This document shows, piece after piece, positions 56,468-64,000 of a DNA stretch of 64,000 nt; position 1 is the stretch's first letter; every line of letters begins with the position of its first letter. Origin of the DNA: Anastatus disparis (Eukaryota; Arthropoda; Insecta; Hymenoptera; Eupelmidae); the NCBI GenBank assembly GCA_017163975.1, contig JAFFSR010000249.1, positions 1,552,501 through 1,616,500 on the forward strand, read 5' to 3'. The notes under the pieces are model-generated. The model did no database searches, was not told where the DNA came from, and saw only the letters and a program-made list of their open reading frames with translations. Made by a program: the position numbers and the translations under genes.

Positions 56468-57048
56468 AAGATCAACAGAGGGAAATCTATTAAAGGCAAT
56501 TGACTGCTCACACTGATCAAATTTTGCTGTCACTTGACCAGGGAATAACTTCGGTAAAAGACTTCCTGGACGTCATCACAATGCTCTTATAGGGCGAGCT
56601 ACCGGAAAGTTTATTGGCTATGATAGTTATAGACCAATTAATACAAGATATAAGAAAACATACCGCCGATTGGGACTTTCCTATGCCCACCGAACATATT
56701 TGACCCGAAGAAATAGCTGTAATTGCTAACTCGATGTAATCTATAAAAGGGAACGACTGCTGGTAATCATATATCTGCCCATGATTGAACGAGAGCTATC
56801 ATCATGATGGGCTCATTTGTAAGGCTCATGGAGCATTATGGGACATCGCAACGTCAAAAAACTATTATGCAAGCTATTAATGCTCACGCAACCCGACTAT
56901 AGTCATTTTAGATATTGTGACATCAAATACATGAGTAATCCAGAATTACAATGGAGTTACCTTAGCATGGAAGCAACGAAGCTATATTCATCAACCGAGC
57001 ATATTACTTTGAGGATCAACTATGATAAAAGATAAGATGAACTTCTGT
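56468..57048 (+). pseudogene. Errantivirus-like env, N-proximal part
   Basis: Decayed sequence is partly readable, with the open segment 56838-57035 preceding the inserted transposon. The assignment to env rests on position after integrase and on the C-terminal half beyond the insertion (60826-61376). Several stops are present. Confidence 0.5.
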
Positions 57049-58130
57049 CACTAAAGGGTACCCCCCGTTAAGATAGTCAATTTTGCCCTGTCCCTGAAAT
57101 TTATCTTTGACCTTGTAACTTTGTTTTGGATTTAAAAAAAATAGTTTTTGTCATATTTGCAGACCGCGACCCCCCTCCCCCTGTCCACAGCATAGAAAAA
57201 ATGACGTTTTCACTATTTATTTTTTTTCTCCGCATCTAGTCGGTAAAAAAAACCCAAGAAAATCGTGCTTATAGCTTAAATGGTTACGAATCATGTAGAA
57301 TTTTTTTATGGAGATTTGATGATGCTATATAACCTAAAATGATGAAAAAATAATTCAAACCCTTCCTATTTTCACGGGAAATGCGGTACAGGGCCAATTC
57401 TTGCAAAAAAACTTGTATTTTGTTTAAAATTACTTGCCTGAATTTTTCGAGATATTTCCTGTTGGTGCGCCATAGTTAAAAATGCAATAAACACATTTTT
57501 TCGACGTTTTTGGCTGATTGTTGCTCATTTGCAGGCTTTTTATTATTATTTATATTATGAGATTGTATTCTAGAACTTTATTTCTGAATTTAATTATGCA
57601 ATCAAGTCAGAAAAATAAGATTTACAAATATTCGCATCATATTTTTGCACGAATCCACATTTTATATTAGGTATTTAAACACTTCTTTCGTGATTTCGTT
57701 GATATTTCACTACTTTATATGTGATAAAATCTTTTAAATATTATATTGCTTTAATAAAAGAAAATATTTTGATAAATAAGTCATTTCACAGGTACAGCTA
57801 TATTAAGTACGATCAAAATATTAACTTGAGATTACATATGAATTTATATTTCGTAGGAAAAATTTATCAATACAAACATTATCATTATGATTTAATAATA
57901 TGAACCTTGACTTCGACATTTTTAACACTATGTGATCTAAATCTACACTTAAGTCACACTTTTGCGAGAGCTATGTGGTCTATTTTTACACTGTGTGAAA
58001 AAAATGTAAGCTTACGAGTACATTGAAATCTTGTTTACATGTCTCATATTAATATTACAATATTAAATATATTTTTGTTAAAAAGCGCATATTATTCGTA
58101 ATTATTTTATGACATTTGCAATCGTTTTAA

Positions 58131-58497
58131 GAGGAGGCCGTATAATTCTGTCCTTGTCTAATCTAAATTTTCGTTATTATTAATAAATTAAATATTTTCA
58201 TAGAAAAGTAAGACAACCGCCCAATAGAGCAAAAGACAAGCAAACGATTCTATTCTATGAAAAAATATGAAATTTTGATTATTTTTCGAGTGAAGTCTGA
58301 AACGGAAAAACAGTTGAATCAACTCAATCAAGTTCGATTGTTTTTCCGTTTCAGACTTCACTCGAAAAATAATCAAAATTTCATATTTTTTCATAGAATA
58401 GAATCGTTTGCTTGTCTTACTTTTCTATGAAAACATTTAATTTATTAATAATAACGAAAATTTAGATTAGACAAGGACAGAATAATACGGCCGCCTC
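58131..58497. mobile_element. Palindromic TTAA MITE, copy C (367 bp)
   Basis: TTAA flanks lie at 58127-58130 and 58498-58501. The ends are GAGGAGGCCGTATAATTCTG and a near-complement. The matching site in the other arm of the host palindrome (near 59288) reads GTTCTAAAG in complement and is uninterrupted. Confidence 0.9.
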
Positions 58498-60383
58498 TTA
58501 AAGATCATAAATAAAGTTTGCACTTATGTCATGTACTCTATTATATTATCTCCATTGACATAGGTACGAATCCAGTAACGTAACTCAAGTAACACTCGTT
58601 AGGCTGGAAGTTATAGTCTTTACTCAGTTTTCAGATATCTTTCTATGTTCTTACTCTTTTTCCATAAGAAGAACAAGGATAGAATATTTGAGAACTGAGT
58701 AACAACTACAACTTCTAGGCTTGGACTTGAGTTGCGTCTATGAATTTATGCCATAAAGAAATATTATGGCCCTTATTCATAGTCGTGTCTTGAGTATTAA
58801 GTATGACTTAAAAATTAAGTATCGTTACTTGAGTATCAGCTGTTACTTCAATTGAGTGTTAGATCCTTACCAACGACTATCTTATTTGTGTGATTTTGTT
58901 ACATAACTAACTGTGATAACCTCTTCGTGTAGCACTTAATTGAAGTAACAGCTGATACTCAAGTAACGAAACTTAAATTTTAAGTCATACTTAATACTCA
59001 AGACATGACTATGAATAAGGGCCATAATGTTTCTTTATGGCATGAATTCATAGACGCAACTCAAGTCCAAGCCTAGAAGTTGTAGTTGTTACTCAGTTCT
59101 CAAATATTCTATCCTTGTTCTTCTTATGGAAAAAGAGTAAGAACTTAGAAAGATATCTGAGAACTGAGTAAAGACTATAACTTCCAGCCTAACGATTGTT
59201 ACTTGAGTTACGTTACTGGATTCGTACCTATGTCAATGGAGATTATATAATACAATACATGACATAAGTGCAAACTTTATTTATGATCTTTAGAACGATT
59301 GCAAATGTCATAAAATAATTACGAATAATATGCGCTTTTTAACAAAAATATATTTAATATTGTAATATTAATATGAGACATGTAAACAAGTCGAGGTTCA
59401 TATTATTAAATCATAATGATAATGTTTGTATTGATAAGTTTTTCTTATGATAAGTAATCTCAAGTTGATATTCTGACCGTACTTAATATAGCTGTACCTG
59501 TGAAATGACTTATTTATCAAAATATTTTCTTTTATTAAAGCAATATAATATTTAAAAGATTTTATCACATATAAAGTAGTGAAATATTAACAAAATCACG
59601 AAAGAAGTGTTTGAATACCTAATTTAAAATGTGGATTCGTGCAAAAATATGATGCGAATATTTATAAATCTTATTTTTCTGACTTGATTGCATAAATAAA
59701 TTCATAAATAAAATTCTAGAATACAGTCTTATAATATAAATAATAATAAAAAGTCTGCAAATGAGCTACAATCAGCCAAAAACGTAAAAAAAATGAGTTT
59801 TTTTGCATTTTTAACTATGGCACACCAACAGGAAATATCTAAAAAAATTCAGGCAAGTAATTTCAAACAAAATACAAGTTTTTTGCAAGAATTGGCCCTA
59901 TACCGCATTTCCCGTGAAAATAGAAAGAGTTTGAATTATTTTTTCATTCTTGTAGGTTCTATAGCATTATCAATTCTTCATAAAAAAATTCTACATGATT
60001 TGTAATCGTTTAAGATATACACTGCCGCCGAGATACTTTTACCTTCCTTCGTCTAAAATCGACTTATCTGAAAAGTTTTATAACTCTGGAAAAAATGGTC
60101 GTAGCCTGAAAATTTCAACGGGATTTGAAAGATTATTGAAAATTCTTTCAAAAACTATTGGTTTGATATAAAAAAAACCATTTTTTTCGTATCTCTTACT
60201 CTTGTTTGAAAAGAAATTTTTTTAACTTTGTTTTGACTTTGTAAAATAGTGTTCAATTTTAGTAGAGATCGTTACATTAATACAAAACCAAATAGGTTTT
60301 AAAGCTTGTATTTCAACGATTAAAATGCAATGTCGAACGTCTAGGTTCGACCTTTTAAACCAGAGTTATAAGATTTTATATTC

Positions 60384-60726
60384 AAAAATAAGGTTTTTTT
60401 CGATGTATGAATATCTCTGAATTTAAGAGGAATAGAAAAATTTGTCAGAGAGAAAAAATGTTCCTTTTTGGTCAAATAATAATAATATACAATAAAAAAT
60501 TGATTTCGAAATTTTTTTTTTTTTTTTGAAATGTAATGAAATTTTGATATTTTTAAAATATTGAACAACGTGGGTAAAAAAAGCAAAAAAAATTTTTTTC
60601 CGAAATCAATTTTTCATTATATATTATTATTATTTGACCAAAAAGGAACATTTTTTCTCTCTGACAAATTTTTCTATTCCTCTTAAATTCAGAGATATTC
60701 ATACATCGAAAAAAACCTTATTTTTA
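60384..60726. mobile_element. Palindrome (343 bp) in right arm of the env transposon
   Basis: AAAAATAAGGTTTTTTTCG pairs with CGAAAAAAACCTTATTTTT, with CAGAGAGAAAAAATGTTCC and its complement inside. There is no counterpart in the left arm, so it is a secondary insertion or local inverted duplication. Confidence 0.75.
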
Positions 60727-60825
60727 AGATTAATTTTTTTTAAATCCAAAATAAAGTTACAAGGTCAAACAAAAATTTCAGGGACAGCCAAAATTGACTA
60801 TCTTAAGGGGGGGTACCCTTTCACT

Positions 60826-61376
60826 GTAAAGATTCAAATCCCGGATGGATGTACGGGACAAACTAACAAAGTCACACTCACGAGAGTAAGTGTTAGGACC
60901 AGCAACGAACTATACAGTTATCAGCCCAAATGAATCTGGGAATACAAGATATACTGCCAAGTATGATCTCACAAGGAAACTATCCAAGCGTCGATATGCC
61001 TCACATCATGCCACTCGAAAATATAGATGGTTGGAAGGATAAAAACCTAAACCACATCGCTGACAAAATAGAAGAATTATCGGAAGCTCAAAAGAATCGA
61101 AATTATATACATAAGACCATGTATGGCAGCTATGGAATAGGGCTATCGACTTGTATGGGACTGATTATTATAAATGCATTGGCGGTAATTAAACTCCAAC
61201 AATTGAAACAGGTATACAGACCATCGCCCAGGATATATCATTCGACACGAGGAGAACAATCTAATACCAGATCGAAAGGAACTCCCATTGGTATCAACGT
61301 GACATTGTCTTCAAATGTAACTGACGCCCTAACGACGACCCAGGATCTTTTTCAAAACGCTACCGTAGACAACTAA
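60826..61376 (+). pseudogene. Errantivirus-like env, C-proximal part with membrane anchor
   Basis: The readable frame continues from 60826 (VKIQIPDGC..). After a one-frame change at 60930 it runs open to 61376. A hydrophobic segment near residues 72-92 of that frame (YGIGLSTCMGLIIINALAVI) followed by a basic tail is a typical transmembrane anchor. Insect errantivirus env proteins are related to baculovirus fusion proteins (established). This one is interrupted by a transposon and is not functional. Confidence 0.65.
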
Positions 61377-61499
61377 TCTTACTAATATATTCTTTGATTT
61401 ATTCTTTTTCTTTTTCAATCCATTTTTTTTCTTGCAACACTTGACAACAAACTCTGTTAGAGAACCGAATTTCCTGACAACATATCGGCAAACAAAATT

Positions 61500-62030
61500 A
61501 TGAACGTGGAGAATCGAGAGGGAAAACACCTTTGGGAAATCGTTAAAGATTTCGAGACTCAGGGCACCATTAAACAAATAACAACGATCCGAGACGCGGA
61601 TAAGTATTACAGATAAACGGTAAAATTTTTCCCATTCAGACAAAACATTCATCGATCTAGGACATTCCCAAATAAGACAACACCAACAAATCAATTACAA
61701 ACCCAACAGGAAGAACCCATATCAGTTATTCTCCCTAACCCTACTCAAACCAACCCTTACCGATTATACTGTATTCTCCCGCCGTCGGAAACGATTGTTG
61801 AACTAGTTAACGCATTCCAACCTTTCGGACCACTCGATTACATCCGTATCACACGTGGACGGTTAGATCGGCTGCGCTACGGTTACATCCTATACTTATA
61901 TGTAAATAATGCGAAAGCCGCGATGATCAATGCTAACAGAAAATCTGGCGTACGATCCGCAAAACGATTAACACTAACGAATAACGAGATGAGTATGGAC
62001 ACTATGTGGACTAAGTGTACTGGGTACTGA
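61500..62030 (+). pseudogene. Accessory 3' ORF with RRM-like segment
   Basis: The frame from ATG 61500 to TGA 62028-62030 spans 177 codons with a single internal TAA (61614-61616). The second half reads RLYCILPPSETIVELVNAFQ, then FGPLDYIRI, then RYGYILYLYVNNAKAAM. That order (beta-1 RNP2-like LYCIL, helix 1, beta-2, beta-3 RNP1-like RYGYILYLY, helix 2) is what an RNA recognition motif looks like. It lies 124 bp after env on the same strand, so it is probably a retroelement ORF. Errantiviruses normally have no gene here (general knowledge). It may instead be captured host sequence. Confidence 0.5.
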
Positions 62031-63755
62031 CACTATGTGACAGCTCGATACAAACAGGTTCATCGATGTATATTAAGCTACGGAATCCACTCTATAGGGC
62101 CAAACGGAATAGTACTATATTTTGTCACTAATTTGTTGCTAATTTGTTGCTCCATCCCGAATTTTGTCGCTCCAGCTGTTTCTGAGAAACAATGGCTACT
62201 CTAGCTTAATATTAAGCTACAGCATTCACTACAGTAGCTCAGGAACATCTGGGGTTAGCAGCTCCATTCTAGTTGCATAATGTATCGTTTCTTTGTCGCT
62301 CTAAATAAGGATAGTTCGTAAGTCCCAAAACCTGACCCAGACCTAGATATGGCTATTGGGCCTGAGTGAAAATAGAAACTTTTTTTTCTTAATGTATTTA
62401 ACAAATTATGCGATGTTTCTAATACTAAAGTAGCTATAGAAAAGGGTCTAGCCTATTAAGAGGATCAAAATCGCCCCCCGAAAACTAAAAAAATAAAAAT
62501 GCTATCTTTTTCTACATTAAAAAATACCCACACAAAAATTTTTAGCTCTTTTTAATAAATTATAACCTCAAAATTAATTAAAACGTGTTTTTTCGTTTTT
62601 TGGCGATATCTCGGCTTCTAGTGGACAGAAAATAGATTTTTTATTTCAAATTGTAGGTTTTTTTGAGCCCTAAAACTTGACGTAGGTAAAAAATAGTTTC
62701 GGCGCAAAATTCAAATTTTGTAAGCATTTAAAATTTTTAAAGTTCAATTTAAAAAAAAAACTAAGACAACAGAAATAACCGAAAGAAAATATGTTGTTTT
62801 CCGACCAAAAAACTATAACCATGAATTTTTTTAGATTTTTAGAAATGGTGCAATGACCTACAAAAGCGAAAAACCACTCATAGTTTGATTTTTGGACATT
62901 TTTACCTACCTTCAGTACACCAAATGTGATTATAGTATCTCACATACCCCAGAATTATTTCCTATACATAATCATTTAAAATTGGGAGAAAAAACTTTCA
63001 ATTTCAGCTTTGAAAAAGTCTGATGAATGCCCTAAAACCAAAGGTATGCTCATTCACAGTTACAAAATTGAAGCATCAAATTAGTGAATCGTTAATACTA
63101 TGCATTTGCAGTATTAAATTCGAGTAAGCATAATTTGGTTTTCTCATTAAATCTATTTTTGATTGAATCGGAAGATACTTACGTTGTGTTTAGTAGGATC
63201 ATCAGGATCAAAGATTAAATGCATCAATAGCGATATCAGGAACTACTTTTTGTGAATACTAATCTTGAAAAATGTTCCATTGTTTAATTCATTTATTTTG
63301 TAATCGAATTTTTTTCACAGTTTCAAAAAGATGAATCATTTATCAGCATATATTGATATATTCAATTTTTTTAACAAGAATGATACTATAGTAGAATAAT
63401 GTGAAATTGAAATAATTGTTCATAAAGTGAACAATCAAATAAGATTTTTTTTTTAATATCTTTGATTCATTCACATGAATCTAATTATCATAGTAAAATT
63501 AAAAAATTCTATTATTAATTTAGTATTATTAATTTTCGAAAATAAATAATTAATCATTTTTAGGAATGTATTTTCAAGTAATATTCTGAAAAAATGAATT
63601 TAATTACTCATAAAATTTTATTTTATTTCGTTTGTACACTAACACCTATAGAGTAAAAAATCTTATAATCGTAGTTTGATTGATATGCAAATTAATAAGC
63701 AAGAATGTTTGTCAAGAAATTAAAAGAACTTTTTCTTTTATTGCATAGTTATTGT
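62031..63755. other. Stretch without recognisable gene; no 3' LTR found
   Basis: TATTAAGCTACRGNATTCACT is repeated near 62072 and 62211. TTAAGAGGATC at 62456 resembles a lone end of the TTAA-MITE family. I could not match any part to the LTR-like repeat at 46489-48412. Confidence 0.4.
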
Positions 63756-64000
63756 TTAGTCATCATCACTATCTACCTCGATAACTGGTACAAAACCTTC
63801 GGTTTAAAAAATTTTGCTTAATTTGGTAGCTGGTCTTATTTTTTTTCAGAAATGTATCTAACATAAGATAAATCATATATTACGGCTGCTACATGTGAGC
63901 AGGAACTAATTGTTCTTAAACCATTCGCACATTCACAACAGTATCGAAGAATACTGCTATAACCAATCGAATCCGGTTTATACTCAATATAAAAATTGTA
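63756..64000 (-). pseudogene. SWIM-finger transposon protein, C-terminal fragment
   Basis: From the window edge the minus strand reads YIEYKPDSIGYSSILRYCCE, then CANGLRTISSCSHVAAVIY and LSYVRYIS. After a slip in an A-run the frame resumes RPATKLSKIF, then a TAA, and ends PVIEVDSDDD with a stop at 63756. The C-x-C..C-x-H (CECANG..CSH) pattern is a SWIM zinc finger, and the acidic C-terminal end fits a repeated insect transposon-associated family known to me only by its sequence pattern. A frameshift and a stop make it dead. The rest of the gene lies outside the window. Confidence 0.6.

Larger units (their letters stand above)
57053..60821. mobile_element. Palindromic DNA transposon (3.77 kb), 4 bp CACT duplication, inside env
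   Basis: The ends AAAGGGTACCCCCC and GGGGGGTACCCTTT are inverted, with CACT at 57049-57052 and 60822-60825. The arms pair over more than 1 kb (57240-58130 with 59290-60010, centre near 58890). The left arm carries the TTAA MITE at 58131, absent on the right. The right arm carries about 700 bp extra (60020-60730), including a palindrome at 60384-60726. No transposase is encoded. A 4 bp duplication does not fix the superfamily. Confidence 0.87.

Noticed and set aside
60634..60933. Frame continuing from palindrome into env
   Set aside because: Its first half is palindrome arm sequence; only the part after 60826 belongs to env.
63170..63245. Minus-strand exon-like segment FDPDDPTKHN followed by GTAAGT
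   Set aside because: It resembles a piece of the SWIM-finger family but lies downstream of that fragment's C-terminus, in the wrong order; too short to call.
62031..64000. 3' LTR of the env-bearing retroelement
   Set aside because: No segment matches the proposed 5' LTR-like repeat.

Overview
The window is AT-rich animal nuclear DNA, almost certainly arthropod and most likely insect. The grounds are GT-AG introns, a PHD-type-ORF1 LINE, a gypsy/errantivirus-like retroelement with env, a piggyBac relative, a THAP/YqaJ two-gene DNA transposon and very many palindromic MITEs. No bacterial-style gene or operon is present. The species cannot be named from the sequence. I see no clear host single-copy gene; the best candidate is a 138-residue orphan ORF at 42865-43281.

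Layout. 1-540: two exons of a multi-copy arthropod repeat-family protein, broken by one stop. 2000-13632: an 11.6 kb foldback (arms about 2.7 kb) with many nested insertions (SINE, piggyBac-type MITE, TTAA palindrome, a ~145 bp tandem array, two TA-flanked MITEs). 13646-14507: TA-flanked palindromic element with a hAT-type MITE inside. 14560-18740: decayed piggyBac transposon, itself hit by a TTAA palindromic MITE. 18746-19245: another palindrome. 19845-24960: CR1/Jockey-like LINE on the minus strand (PHD ORF1, endonuclease, RT), broken. 24980-30590: microsatellites, degenerate repeats, a tRNA-Arg-like SINE head and a TTAA MITE. 31089-36691: a full-length ISL2EU-type transposon with exact AT target duplications. 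It carries an intact three-exon SWIM+YqaJ nuclease gene on + and a convergent THAP+DDE transposase gene on -. 36692-40110 and 46489-48412: inverted copies of one LTR-like repeat; the right copy preserves the empty sites of both the ISL2EU element and a 1.7 kb foldback. 41540-46480: possible solo LTR, orphan ORF and more MITEs. 48468-62030: decayed gypsy/errantivirus-like retroelement (tRNA-Lys PBS, gag, protease, RT, RNase H, integrase, env) whose env is split by a 3.77 kb palindromic transposon. After env lies an extra ORF with an RRM-like segment. 63756-64000: C-terminus of a SWIM-finger transposon protein on the minus strand.

Most striking points: (1) in the ISL2EU element a 357 bp MITE with a 3 bp target duplication sits inside the THAP exon, yet supplies a good donor, polypyrimidine tract and acceptor. 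Splicing them would restore the reading frame and the THAP C2CH zinc site. (2) Both ISL2EU genes carry a TGACGTCA site about 80-100 bp upstream of their ATG. (3) At least five palindromic elements share TTAA duplications and related termini; for one, the window itself contains the empty site. (4) The retroelement has an RRM-like 3' ORF and a long charged spacer between RNase H and integrase.
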